Positions 1-8,176 of a DNA stretch of 64,000 nt are shown here, in pieces. The translations under genes were made by a program, and so were the position numbers. Under the pieces are notes generated by a model. It did not search any database, had not been told where the DNA came from, and was given only the letters and a program-made list of their open reading frames with translations. The stretch's first letter is position 1. Each line of letters begins with the position of its first letter. Location: contig JABCZJ010000006.1 in the NCBI GenBank assembly GCA_013289715.1, positions 186,001 through 250,000 on the forward strand, written 5' to 3'. This stretch comes from Acidobacteriota bacterium (GTDB lineage: Bacteria > Acidobacteriota > Terriglobia > Acidiferrales > UBA7541).

Positions 1-1
1 C

Positions 2-1294
2 CAGCGCAATGGCAAATCCGAAAAAGGCCTCGTCAGCGTCCGCGCCTATCATCGCGGCAACCATATTTTCATCGAGGTGGAAGACGACGGCCGCGGCATT
101 GATTACGATGGCGCTCGCCGCCGCGTCGTCGAAATGGGCGCCATGTCTTCGGTCGCCGCCGCCGAACTCACCGAGCGCGAGCTCCGCGAATTCCTTTTCC
201 GCCCCGGCTTCACCACCGCGGCTGCCATGACGGAGCTTGCCGGCCGCGGCGTTGGCCTCGACGTCGTCCGCGCCAACGTGCACGCCCTGAACGGTGAAAT
301 CGAAGTCCGCTCCGAGCCCGGCCACGGCGCCACCTTCACCGTGAAAGTTCCGCTCACGCTGATCATCTCGCAGGCGCTCTTCGTGCGCTGCGGCACATCC
401 GTCTTCGCTCTGCCCCTGGCAGTCGTCGAAGAGATTCGCCGTCTCAAGCCCGACGAAATCGAAGACGTCGGCGGCAAACTGCTCACCCGCGTACGCGACG
501 TCGTCACCGAAGTCGTGCGCCTCGACGTTCAGCTAGCGCTGCCCCCGCTCGAGCCGCTCAACGGCTACTTCCACATGGTCATCGTCAAAGTTGCCGGAAA
601 ACAAGTGGGCGTAGTCGTCGAAGAAGTTCTTGGCAAAGACGAAATCGTCATCAAGAACCTGGGCGATTATCTCCGCAGCGTAAAACTTTTCCCCGGCACC
701 ACCATCGCGCCCGATGGCAGCCTGATTCTGCTGATTGATTTGAACCGTCTCGCTTCCGCCGACACCGCCGAACGCAACGCGCTGCCCGCCTCCTCGCCCG
801 CCGCCCGCGTTTTCGCACCAGGTGCCGAAGCAGTAGCCGCGGGAACGATTCCAGCAGGAGCCGTGGACTCCATCGAAAACGATCGCGTCGTCGTAGTCGC
901 CGACGATTCCATCAGCGTGCGCAAATTCGTCGGCCGCATGCTCGAAAAAGCCGGCTATCGCGTGAAGCTGGCCTCCGACGGCCTCGAAGCTTCCGAACTC
1001 GTGGCGCAAGTCGGGTGTCACCTCGTGATCACCGACCTCGAAATGCCGCGCATGAACGGCTACGAGCTGATGGCCCATCTGCGCCAGAATCCGGTAACAC
1101 GAAAAATTCCCGTGCTGGTCGTCACCTCCCGCGCCGGCGCAAAACATCGCGACCGCGCCATGAAAGAGGGCGCCGCCGGATTCCTGACCAAGCCCGTGCA
1201 GGAAGATCAGCTGGTAGCAACCGTTGATGAATTGATTGGCGCGGAAAAACCCGACACACGCCGCAAGTTGACCGTGCCGGTGCGGCAGGACTGA
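2..1294 (+). CDS. cheA: CheA-type hybrid histidine kinase with C-terminal receiver (5' truncated by window edge)
   Basis: Chemosensory histidine kinase that passes phosphate to response regulators; only the C-terminal 430 residues are visible, and the frame is open from base 2. Seen: an HHPK-type ATPase lobe with G boxes DDGRGID, GRGVGLDVV and GHGATF in the first ~115 residues; a CheW-like docking domain (~118-260); an Ala/Pro-rich linker; and a receiver (~295-420) with the phospho-acceptor Asp in LVITDLEMP (visible residue ~345) and the conserved Lys in FLTKP. The fused receiver is typical of alternative or gliding/twitching-type chemosensory systems rather than E. coli CheA. It is followed one base after its stop by cheB, so the cluster is an operon. 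The Hpt and dimerisation domains must lie upstream. Confidence 0.93.
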   Translation, partial: QRNGKSEKGLVSVRAYHRGNHIFIEVEDDGRGIDYDGARRRVVEMGAMSSVAAAELTERELREFLFRPGFTTAAAMTELAGRGVGLDVVRANVHALNGEIEVRSEPGHGATFTVKVPLTLIISQALFVRCGTSVFALPLAVVEEIRRLKPDEIEDVGGKLLTRVRDVVTEVVRLDVQLALPPLEPLNGYFHMVIVKVAGKQVGVVVEEVLGKDEIVIKNLGDYLRSVKLFPGTTIAPDGSLILLIDLNRLASADTAERNALPASSPAARVFAPGAEAVAAGTIPAGAVDSIENDRVVVVADDSISVRKFVGRMLEKAGYRVKLASDGLEASELVAQVGCHLVITDLEMPRMNGYELMAHLRQNPVTRKIPVLVVTSRAGAKHRDRAMKEGAAGFLTKPVQEDQLVATVDELIGAEKPDTRRKLTVPVRQD

Positions 1295-1295
1295 A

Positions 1296-2423
1296 ATGAA
1301 TAAGGTGCCCGAAAAGAAAATTCGCGTTCTCGTCGCCGATGATTCCGCCTTCATGTGCAAGGTGCTGAAGGAAATCATCAATTCAGACGCGCAACTGGAA
1401 GTCGCCGGCACCGCCCGCGACGGCCGCGAAGCCGTGGCCCTCGCCGAATCCCTGCGCCCCGACGTAATCACGATGGACATCAACATGCCCCATCTCGATG
1501 GCCTGCAAGCCACCGAGCTGATCATGTCGCAGCATCCGCGCCCGGTAGTGATCGTCAGCTCCGAATCCCGCGAAGGCGCAGCGAGCACCCTGCGCGCCCT
1601 CGAACTCGGCGCCATCGACTTCGTGCCCAAGCCCACCAACGGCATTGATCTCGACATGCGCAATATTCGCGAAGAACTGACGCGCAAATTAAAAATGGCC
1701 GCGAAAGTTCGCGTCGTGCGCACTGCCACCCTGTCCAAGCTGGCAACTCCGCACGCGCCAGTCTCCGTCGCGTCGGCCTTGGCGCACAACGCAGAGCGCG
1801 CCGCACAGAACAACATCAGCAACGGCACAAAATTTCCGATCGTCGTAGTCGCCGCATCCACCGGCGGACCCGCCGCCGTCATGCGCGTAGTCGCAGGCTT
1901 GCCGAAAGATCTCCCGGCTGCGGTTCTGCTCGTGCTGCACATGCCCGCCGCTTTCACCAGTCAATTCACAATTCAACTAGGGGAAGTCTCGCGCTTACCG
2001 GTGAAAGAAGCCGAATCGCACGAAGCGCCGCAGCCCGGCGTAATCTACCTCTGCCCCGGCGCGCACCATCTGCGAATTTCGTCCACCGGAAAAATCTCGC
2101 TCGATGGCGGCCCGCGCATCGAAGGCTATCGCCCCTGCGCCGACGTCGCCCTGGAATCCGCCGCCGCTTTCGCGCGCCCGCTCACCGTCGCTGTCGTTCT
2201 CACCGGCATGGGCAACGACGCTTCCAAAGGCGTGCAAGCCGTGAAAGCTGCCGGTGGCCACGTAATCGTGCAAGACGAAGCCACCTCCGTGATCTTCGGC
2301 ATGCCCGCGGAAGCAATCAAAACGGGATCAGTCGACGAAATTCTTCCCCTCGATCAGATCAGCGCGGCCATCGAAAAACGCGTCGCGAAAATCACTCGCC
2401 TCGCTCCCCTGGGTGCGCGATGA
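1296..2423 (+). CDS. cheB: Chemotaxis response regulator protein-glutamate methylesterase CheB
   Basis: Removes methyl groups from (or deamidates) glutamates on chemoreceptors, tuned by phosphorylation from CheA. The 375-residue length is normal. The receiver (~8-125) has the acidic pair D15-D16, phospho-acceptor D61 in TMDINMP and Lys in FVPKP. The methylesterase domain (~180-370) shows the catalytic triad: Ser188 in AASTGGP, His215 in VLHMP and Asp308 in GMGND. The start follows the CheA stop after one base, and the stop overlaps the next ATG by four bases, so translation is coupled. No cheR is visible here; it would have to lie upstream or elsewhere. Confidence 0.96.
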   Translation: MNKVPEKKIRVLVADDSAFMCKVLKEIINSDAQLEVAGTARDGREAVALAESLRPDVITMDINMPHLDGLQATELIMSQHPRPVVIVSSESREGAASTLRALELGAIDFVPKPTNGIDLDMRNIREELTRKLKMAAKVRVVRTATLSKLATPHAPVSVASALAHNAERAAQNNISNGTKFPIVVVAASTGGPAAVMRVVAGLPKDLPAAVLLVLHMPAAFTSQFTIQLGEVSRLPVKEAESHEAPQPGVIYLCPGAHHLRISSTGKISLDGGPRIEGYRPCADVALESAAAFARPLTVAVVLTGMGNDASKGVQAVKAAGGHVIVQDEATSVIFGMPAEAIKTGSVDEILPLDQISAAIEKRVAKITRLAPLGAR

Positions 2424-2953
2424 AAATCGCCACGCAAGACGCCGCGAAGTCGCGCCGCTCGCGCTCCACCGAAGCCGTAATTCTTTTCTGCATCGGCGCG
2501 CAAACCTTCGCCATCGCCGCCGACGCCGTACAGGAAATCCGCAGCACCGACAGTCTGGCCACTGCCGCCATCGAAATGGAACTGGCCGAAGTTCCCAAAG
2601 TTCGCCACCTCGTCGAACGCAGCCATCGCACCTACTTCGTCGTCAGCGGCTGCGCGCATTTCGGCCTGCGCGTCACGCGCCCCACTCTCGTGCTGATCCT
2701 GCGCCAAATTCGCACGGCCGTGCTCGTGGACTCCATCGAAAGAATGGCGGACGTTCCCAAAGTCTACGCCCTGCCGCAAGCCTTTCAGGGCGAAGAGCGC
2801 GAGTGGTATCGCGGCCTCATCTATCTCGAAGACCGCGTGATCCCGGTAATCAAGCCCGACGGTTTTCTCACGCCCCAGGAATTCGCGCGCCTCGATCACG
2901 CGTCAAGAGCAATCGCAGCACGCCAGGAGATGGAAGGAGCCGTGCCAGCATGA
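2420..2953 (+). CDS. cheW: CheW-like coupling protein (first of two)
   Basis: Scaffold that links chemoreceptors to the kinase CheA. The 177-residue protein opens with a basic N-terminus and then shows the CheW double beta-barrel pattern: a first strand around ILFCIGAQTFAIAA, the typical VQEIRS turn, and later RGLIYLEDRVIPVIKPD (the usual G-x-h-h-h-R-G-x-h-hPVhdL strand). The ATG overlaps the cheB stop (ATGA), and its own stop overlaps the next gene the same way. The glycine of the R-G-x-hPV motif is replaced (EDRVIPV), so it is a diverged member. Assignment as CheW rests on pattern and operon position. Confidence 0.85.
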   Translation: MKIATQDAAKSRRSRSTEAVILFCIGAQTFAIAADAVQEIRSTDSLATAAIEMELAEVPKVRHLVERSHRTYFVVSGCAHFGLRVTRPTLVLILRQIRTAVLVDSIERMADVPKVYALPQAFQGEEREWYRGLIYLEDRVIPVIKPDGFLTPQEFARLDHASRAIAARQEMEGAVPA

Positions 2954-3420
2954 GCAGCGCAGAAAATCACGTGCGTAAATCCTGGGTGCTCCTGCACGTC
3001 GGCAACCGCCGCTTCGCGCTGCCCGCCGAATCCGTCATGGAGCTAGCGCCTCCCGTGCGTCTGCACAATTTCCCGCACACTTCCAAGCTGATCGCCGGAG
3101 TGATCGTCCGCCGCGGCCGCATCGTTCCGGTGTACGACGTCGCGCCCGTTCTCTGTGGCCGCGAATCTTCGGTCCACCGTTTCTATCTCATCGCCGAACG
3201 CGCCTTCGGTTCCGCCAGCGAAGCGAGCGCCATTCCCGTAAACGGCGAATGCGAACTAGCCACAGGCGAAATGCAACCGCCGCAGGAAGACGCTCCAGCG
3301 TATTTCGCCGGCACCCTCGCCATCGAAAACGAAAATATAGATGTGCTGGATTTGCAGGAACTCGTCAGCGCCGGCAGCAAGAATCCCAGCCCGGCGATTC
3401 AGGCGGAGGCGCGCCCATGA
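2950..3420 (+). CDS. cheW: CheW-like coupling protein (second of two)
   Basis: Second receptor-kinase coupling protein of the cluster, 156 residues. Canonical CheW features are clearer here than in the preceding gene: LLHVGNRRFALPAESVMEL at the N-terminus and IAGVIVRRGRIVPVYDV around residues 45-60. The start is the ATG at 2950, which overlaps the previous TGA (ATGA) and is preceded by GGAG ten bases upstream; the reading frame is open further upstream, but that part has no CheW character. Two non-identical CheW proteins in one operon suggest two receptor classes or two signalling arrays feeding one kinase (inference). Confidence 0.9.
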   Translation: MSSAENHVRKSWVLLHVGNRRFALPAESVMELAPPVRLHNFPHTSKLIAGVIVRRGRIVPVYDVAPVLCGRESSVHRFYLIAERAFGSASEASAIPVNGECELATGEMQPPQEDAPAYFAGTLAIENENIDVLDLQELVSAGSKNPSPAIQAEARP

Positions 3421-4262
3421 ACGCCCTCGCCAATCTTCCGCGCATCCTGCTCGTGGATAGCAACGTCTATTTCGCGAAACGTGTCGGCGAAGCACTGCAG
3501 CAGGTCGGCTTCGAAGTCGTCCCCTGCACGCAAGCCGCCTATGCGCTAACCATGCTCGAATGGAACGCGCCAGCGGCCATCTTGTGCGCCACGAATCTGC
3601 GCGAAATGGGCGCGCTCGAAATGGCTCCGATTTTGCGCGCCGATCCCAACACCGCGCACATTCCGCTCATCGCCATCGGCGGAAGCGGCGCCGGTGCAGG
3701 CGAACAAGCCCTGCTCGAAGCCTATCGTGCCGGCTGCGACGATTTCGTTGATCGTCGCCGCTCGCCCTCGGACATCGCCGCGCACGTGCGCAGTTTTCTG
3801 GTCAGCCGTCAGGACGGTTTTCAGCCCACGCAAATGCTCAGCAGCGCCGAAACCGACTTGAGCGGCAATCTCCAGCATCTCGATTTGCCCGGCGTCATCC
3901 AAATGCTCGGCCAGGCCCGCCAGACCGGCGCGCTGCACATCAACGCGGTAGACGCCGACGGAATTATTTTCTTCGAGGGTGGCGAAATCTGCCACGCCGA
4001 ATGCGGCATGTTCTTCGGCGATGAAGCCGTCACGCAAATCGTCGCCACCTGCCAGGGCGCGGTGAAAGGCGTGTACAAATTCGTCTACGGCGCCACCGCC
4101 ACGCAACGCACCGTGCTGCGCTCCGCTACCGATCTGCTCCTCGATGCCATGCGCGCTTTCGACGAATCACAACGAGACTCCGAGGAAGGCCCGCAAAACG
4201 AGTCCGAGCAACACCCCGGACAAGACCACGAACTTGATAATGTGGAGAAAAAATCGTCATGA
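3417..4262 (+). CDS. Degenerate receiver plus PATAN/DUF4388 domain protein
   Basis: A 281-residue two-domain protein. Residues ~8-125 have the receiver fold pattern (ILLVDSN at the start, hydrophobic beta strands, GCDDFVDRR at the end). However, the position of the phospho-acceptor Asp reads Cys (ILCATNLREMGA), only one acid of the usual pair remains, and the conserved Lys reads Arg. It should therefore be a non-phosphorylated pseudo-receiver. Residues ~145-250 match the PATAN (DUF4388) domain: LSGNLQHLDLPGVIQML, a GxLHI strand, FFEGGEICHAECG, and an acidic tail after it. PATAN domains are often associated with two-component and protein-protein contacts. Coupled by ATGA overlaps to both neighbours. 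Confidence 0.82.
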   Translation: MNALANLPRILLVDSNVYFAKRVGEALQQVGFEVVPCTQAAYALTMLEWNAPAAILCATNLREMGALEMAPILRADPNTAHIPLIAIGGSGAGAGEQALLEAYRAGCDDFVDRRRSPSDIAAHVRSFLVSRQDGFQPTQMLSSAETDLSGNLQHLDLPGVIQMLGQARQTGALHINAVDADGIIFFEGGEICHAECGMFFGDEAVTQIVATCQGAVKGVYKFVYGATATQRTVLRSATDLLLDAMRAFDESQRDSEEGPQNESEQHPGQDHELDNVEKKSS

Positions 4263-5095
4263 GCGATACGCAAGTTCCCACGGCCGCGCGCACTCCCACG
4301 GTCTATTTCATCGACGACAGCGCCACCATGCGCGAAGTCATCAAGATCGCCTTCCGCAAGGAAAATATTAACGTCATCACCTGCGCCGACGCCGCCTCAG
4401 CCCTTGCTCAATTCAACGACTCGGCTCCCGATGCGGTGATCACAGATGTGATCATGCCCGATAAAGACGGCTACGAAGTCTGCCAATTCATCAAAGAACA
4501 CGAACGCTTCGGAAAAACGCCGGTGATCCTGATGTCCGGCGTAGTGAATCGCACCGTCGCGGAAAAAGCCATGCAAGTGAAGGCCGATGAATTGGTGCGC
4601 AAGCCCTTCCAGCCGCAGGATCTGATCGCCCGAGTGAAAAGTCTTCTGAATCCCGCCGGAGCCGGCGCCACAGCCCGCGGCTCGCTGCGCGAAGAAGAAT
4701 CAAACGCATCGCAAGCCGCCAGCCGAGTTCTCAGCGGCCTGTTCTCGCCGCCCGGTGCGCTGCAAAATGGCGCGCTATCACACGCCGGATCGCCAAATGC
4801 CGCGCCGCCAAATTTCGCGCCCGCTACTCCTGCAACATCCGCGTGGCCTGCGGAACCCGTGCAAACATTCGCGCCGCGCGCCGCTGCACCAACCGCGCGC
4901 CCCGCGGCGCACGCCGCCGCGCCTCCGCAACGCGCGGCAGCAACAGCGCCCCCATCGGCCGACACCCAAAAACTGCGCCACGAAATCCGCCGCCTCGAGC
5001 TCCTGGTAAAAAAACTCCAAGGCGAGCTAGAAGCCCAAAAACAATATTGCGCTGCTCTGGAAGCCGACTTCAAATCCATGCAAGAAACCGAGTAG
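4259..5095 (+). CDS. Response regulator with Ala/Pro linker and C-terminal coiled coil
   Basis: A 278-residue protein with a complete receiver at residues ~14-135: acidic pair D19-D20, phospho-acceptor D63 in VITDVIMPD, and Lys in VRKPFQP. Residues ~150-230 are low complexity, rich in Ala and Pro. The last ~45 residues (KLRHEIRRLELLVKKLQGEL onward) are predicted to form a coiled coil. There is no DNA-binding or enzymatic output, so it may act by dimerisation or partner binding, as a CheY-like output of this chemosensory system. It overlaps the previous gene by ATGA and is the last gene of the operon; a small hairpin follows at 5106-5123. Confidence 0.88.
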   Translation: MSDTQVPTAARTPTVYFIDDSATMREVIKIAFRKENINVITCADAASALAQFNDSAPDAVITDVIMPDKDGYEVCQFIKEHERFGKTPVILMSGVVNRTVAEKAMQVKADELVRKPFQPQDLIARVKSLLNPAGAGATARGSLREEESNASQAASRVLSGLFSPPGALQNGALSHAGSPNAAPPNFAPATPATSAWPAEPVQTFAPRAAAPTARPAAHAAAPPQRAAATAPPSADTQKLRHEIRRLELLVKKLQGELEAQKQYCAALEADFKSMQETE

Positions 5096-5105
5096 CCTCG
5101 CCTCG

Positions 5106-5123
5106 CTTCCGGATTTGCGGAAG
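5106..5123 (+). terminator. Short hairpin after the chemosensory operon
   Basis: Perfect 6-bp stem CTTCCG/CGGAAG with a 6-base loop, 11 bases after the stop of the receiver gene and 18 bases before the next ATG. No T-run follows, so it could be a weak terminator, an attenuating structure or chance. Confidence 0.25.
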
Positions 5124-5140
5124 GTGTACACTCCTGCTCC

Positions 5141-5559
5141 ATGAAGTTTGAGCGGCACTACCTTCTGATTCCCATCGCCGGCATCGTCGTGCTCGACCTG
5201 TTCTGGATGTTTCGCTCCGCTCCGTGGGATCTCATGCGCTGGACCGGCGCAATCCTGATGGTCCCCTCCTTCGTTCTGTTTTCTGTGGCGCACCTGCAAC
5301 TGGGCTCATCGTTTTCCGTCAGCGCGCAGGCCCGAAACCTCGTGACCACAGGGCTCTACTCGCGCATTCGCAACCCCATTTATCTTTTTGGCGGCTGCTA
5401 ATCGCCGGAGCGGCTTTATTTCTTGAGCAGCCGGCGTATTTGCTGATTTTCCTGGTCCTCATACCACTGCAACTGGTTCGCATTCGTAAGGAGGAAAAGA
5501 TTCTCGAAACAAAATTTGGCGAGGTCTATCGCGAGTACAAGAGAGACGCCTGGTTCTAA
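5141..5559 (+). pseudogene. Isoprenylcysteine carboxyl methyltransferase-like membrane protein, frameshifted
   Basis: A small integral-membrane methyltransferase of the ICMT/PEMT type, split by a one-base deletion. The first frame (5141-5401) encodes two membrane segments and the family motif GLYSRIRNPIYL, then stops right after FGGC. The second frame (open from before 5390 to 5559) continues with LLIAGAALFL, a third membrane segment, and the C-terminal family signature EEKILETKFGEVYREY. Adding one C in the run ggcggctgc near 5397 would give a continuous ~139-residue protein reading FGGLLIAG. Either the gene is recently inactivated or this is a sequence error. The substrate is unknown; the family methylates C-terminal cysteines or lipids using S-adenosylmethionine. 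Confidence 0.8.
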
Positions 5560-5593
5560 GCGGCGGCGCGTCGGCGGCTCTTTGCTTTGCACG

Positions 5594-5641
5594 TGAAGTT
5601 GTAGCGGCCGCCTGCCTGGTCGGCGGGCGCCTTTGATCTGG
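5594..5641 (+). repeat. Dispersed intergenic repeat, copy 1
   Basis: Begins TGAAGTTG, then TAGCGGCC, TCGGC and CTTTGA..TGG. The same blocks in the same order occur at 11365-11413 with a 6-base insertion. The stretch contains an imperfect GC-rich inverted repeat (GGCCGCC / GGCGGGC). It looks like a copy of a small family of non-coding palindromic repeats. Confidence 0.4.
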
Positions 5642-5771
5642 TTTCGCGAAATCCGATCCGCGCACCCCGTTCACCGCTCCGGTCCACAACGCAGCGCCGT
5701 AGGTGCGACACAAGGCCGTTACTGGCACGCCGCCGGGAATCATTGCCACCCGGGCGGCCGCATCACCACCC

Positions 5772-6677
5772 TCACTCCAACCCCTTCCCCCGCAAAAATT
5801 CCCGCGCCACATCCGCAATATCCCGATGCTCCCCATCCACCTCATAATTCATCCGGCCCATTTCCTCATCGTCAATCTTCCCCGCCAATTCCAACAAAGC
5901 CCCCCGCATTTCCGGAAATCGCGCCAACGCATCCCCCCGCACCACCGGCACCGCCTCATAAGGCGGAAAATAATGCTTGTCATCCTCCAACATCGTCAAA
6001 TCGCGCGCCGCCAGCAATCCATCCGTCGAATTTCCCGCCACAATATCCACCTGCTTGTCCAAAAGCGCCCGATAAAGCAATCCCAAATCCAGAATCCGCG
6101 GCGTCTCGCGAAACGCAAGCCCATAAGTTCTCGCCAACCCCGCAAACCCGTCCGGCCGCTCCATGAATTCGTATCCAAACCCCGCCCGCCACTCGCGCGC
6201 AAACGGCGCTAGATCCGAAATCGTCTTCAGATGCAGCCGCCGCGCATCCTCGCCCCGCACCACAATCGCGAAAGTGTTGTTGAACCCCAGCGAAGGCAGC
6301 ACCTCCAACCCAAATCGCCGCTCGTATTCACTCCGTACACGCTGCCAAACCGCCGCCGCATCGGACTGCAAAGGATCATGCAAAATCGCTGTCAGCGCCG
6401 TCCCCGTATATTCCACGTACAGATCAATCCGCCCCGCCAGCAACGCCTGCTGGCAAATATAAGATCCCGCCAGATAAAACCGCCGCGTCACCGCACGATG
6501 CGTCCGCGCCTCCAGATGCTGCGCCACAATTTCCCCAAGCAAAGCCTGCTCGGAAAAATTCTTCGACCCCACAACAATTTCATCGTGCCGCGCCGCAGCG
6601 CACGAACCAAGCGCAACCGCCAACGCAAATATCAAGCAAGCGAAAACACCGAGCCGCCACGCCGCGCCGCGCATCAT
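5772..6677 (-). CDS. Glycine betaine/osmoprotectant ABC transporter substrate-binding lipoprotein (OpuAC/QAT type)
   Basis: Extracytoplasmic ligand receptor for a quaternary-ammonium-type importer, 301 residues. The N-terminus has a hydrophobic signal ending in a lipobox (LGSC, Cys near residue 26), so it should be lipid-anchored. The mature part begins IVVGSKNFSEQALLGE, the hallmark of OpuAC-like binding proteins; VEYTGTALTAIL and a later LEDDKHYFPPYEAVPV also fit the family. The start overlaps the permease stop by four bases. It is the third gene of a minus-strand operon (ATPase-permease-receptor). The ligand (betaine, choline, proline betaine or another) cannot be told from sequence reading. 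Confidence 0.9.
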   Translation of the reverse strand: MMRGAAWRLGVFACLIFALAVALGSCAAARHDEIVVGSKNFSEQALLGEIVAQHLEARTHRAVTRRFYLAGSYICQQALLAGRIDLYVEYTGTALTAILHDPLQSDAAAVWQRVRSEYERRFGLEVLPSLGFNNTFAIVVRGEDARRLHLKTISDLAPFAREWRAGFGYEFMERPDGFAGLARTYGLAFRETPRILDLGLLYRALLDKQVDIVAGNSTDGLLAARDLTMLEDDKHYFPPYEAVPVVRGDALARFPEMRGALLELAGKIDDEEMGRMNYEVDGEHRDIADVAREFLRGKGLE

Positions 6678-7312
6678 GACCGCGCAGGTTGCAACCGTCG
6701 TTCACACACGCCCAGCAAAAAATCCGCAATCAACGCCAGCAGCGCCGCCGGAATCGCCCCCGCCAATATCAATTGATTGTTCACCATCGCCAGCCCGCGA
6801 AAAATAAATTCCCCCAACCCTCCCGCTCCCACCGCCGCCGCAATCGTAGCGATCCCCACCGTCAGCACCGTCGCCACGCGTATGCCCGCCAGCATCGTCG
6901 AAAACGAAAGCGGCAATTCCACTTGAAACAGAATTTGCCACTCGGTCATCCCCATGCCGCGCGCGGCGTCGCGAATGGCCCTGTCCACCCCGGTAATTCC
7001 CGCCGCTGTGTTACGAATAATGGGCAGCAGCGCATACAAAGCCAGCGCCGCGATCGCGATCCGCTCCGCGCGGTCTCCCAGCCAAGGCACCGGCAGCAGA
7101 AATCCAAAAAGCGCCAGGCTCGGAATTGTTTCTGCGATATTCGCCCCGCCCAAAATCGGTCTTGCTAGCCACGGCTGCCGCGCCACCAACACGCCCAGCG
7201 GCACACCCACCGCCACCGCCAGCAGCATCGCAATCCCCACCAGCCACACATGCTCCAGAGTAGCCTGCAAAATCTCCCGATGGTGTCGCGCAAAATATTC
7301 CAGCAGATTCAT
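6674..7312 (-). CDS. Osmoprotectant-type ABC transporter permease
   Basis: Inner-membrane channel subunit of 212 residues with about five to six membrane spans. The cytoplasmic coupling loop that contacts the ATPase is visible as DAARGMGMTEWQILFQVELP (EAA-type motif), followed by a long hydrophobic segment ending GAGGLGEFIFRGL, typical of OpuBB/YehY/YehW permeases. Both ends overlap neighbours by four bases (ATGA), so all three subunits are translationally coupled. Only one permease gene is present, so the transporter should use a homodimer. Confidence 0.92.
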   Translation of the reverse strand: MNLLEYFARHHREILQATLEHVWLVGIAMLLAVAVGVPLGVLVARQPWLARPILGGANIAETIPSLALFGFLLPVPWLGDRAERIAIAALALYALLPIIRNTAAGITGVDRAIRDAARGMGMTEWQILFQVELPLSFSTMLAGIRVATVLTVGIATIAAAVGAGGLGEFIFRGLAMVNNQLILAGAIPAALLALIADFLLGVCERRLQPARS

Positions 7313-8115
7313 TCCGGTGCCTCCAGCTTTTCGAACATCCGCACATTCGCGGTGTAGGCGGCGGTCACTGGCTCCGTCGCGCTCATAAAATCTTTCGGCG
7401 TGTGCAGCCCCACCAGCGCCCCCGCGTCAATCACCCCGATGTGATCGCCCAACAGCAGCGCTTCCGCCACGTGATGCGTCACGATCACAATCGTCTTCTT
7501 CAAGCGCCGCTGCAAATCCTGAAATTCGCACTGCACCTCCGCCCGTGTCAGCGGATCCAGCGCCCCAAAGGGCTCGTCCATCAGCAGAATCGGCGGATCC
7601 GCCGCCAGCGCCCGCGCCACTCCCACACGCTGCCGCTGGCCTCCGGAGAGTTGGTGCGGATACCGGTGCAAAAATTCCGCCTCACTCAACCCCACCAGCT
7701 GCAAAAGCTCCGCCACCCGTGCGCGGATCCGTTCGTCCGGCCAATGCTCCAGCCGTGGCAGCAAAGAAATATTTTGTTCCACCGTGAAATGCGGAAATAA
7801 TCCCACTTCCTGAATCACATACCCAATCCGCCGCCGCAGCTCAATCGGATCGCCTTCGAGCGTGGACCGCCCTTCCACCAGCACCGCCCCGTCGCTAGGT
7901 TCCAGCATCCGGTTGATCAATTTCAAAGCCGTGGATTTTCCCGCCCCGCTGCGCCCCAACAAGACCAAAGTCTCCCCGCGCTCGACAGCCAAATTCAAAT
8001 CACGCAAAAGCGCGCGTCCATCAGGCAACTGATAACTCGCATGACGGAATTCAATCACAGGATGTGCATCAGGAAGGGAACTGCGCCCGGCGGTCCGTTT
8101 GGTCTCAGAGCTCAT
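7309..8115 (-). CDS. Osmoprotectant-type ABC transporter ATP-binding protein
   Basis: Energises the importer by ATP hydrolysis at the inner membrane; 268 residues. Walker A LLGRSGAGKST, Q-loop in GYVIQEVGLFPHF, signature LSGGQRQRVGVARAL, Walker B ILLMDEPFGALD and the switch His in IVTHHV are all intact. The family's usual C-terminal CBS domains are absent, so ionic-strength sensing of the OpuA type is not expected here. It is the first gene of the minus-strand operon, with the divergent XRE remnant starting about 60 bases away. Confidence 0.94.
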   Translation of the reverse strand: MSSETKRTAGRSSLPDAHPVIEFRHASYQLPDGRALLRDLNLAVERGETLVLLGRSGAGKSTALKLINRMLEPSDGAVLVEGRSTLEGDPIELRRRIGYVIQEVGLFPHFTVEQNISLLPRLEHWPDERIRARVAELLQLVGLSEAEFLHRYPHQLSGGQRQRVGVARALAADPPILLMDEPFGALDPLTRAEVQCEFQDLQRRLKKTIVIVTHHVAEALLLGDHIGVIDAGALVGLHTPKDFMSATEPVTAAYTANVRMFEKLEAPE

Positions 8116-8176
8116 GCCGTGGACGCCGCTCAGAACAAACGCCGCGTCCCGCGCAGGCTAACAAGCGCCACCTACC

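Noticed and set aside
533..1957. Long minus-strand ORF (474 codons) opposite cheA/cheB
   Set aside because: The plus strand carries motif-confirmed CheA and CheB; the antisense frame crosses both genes and is open only because of GC-rich codon use.
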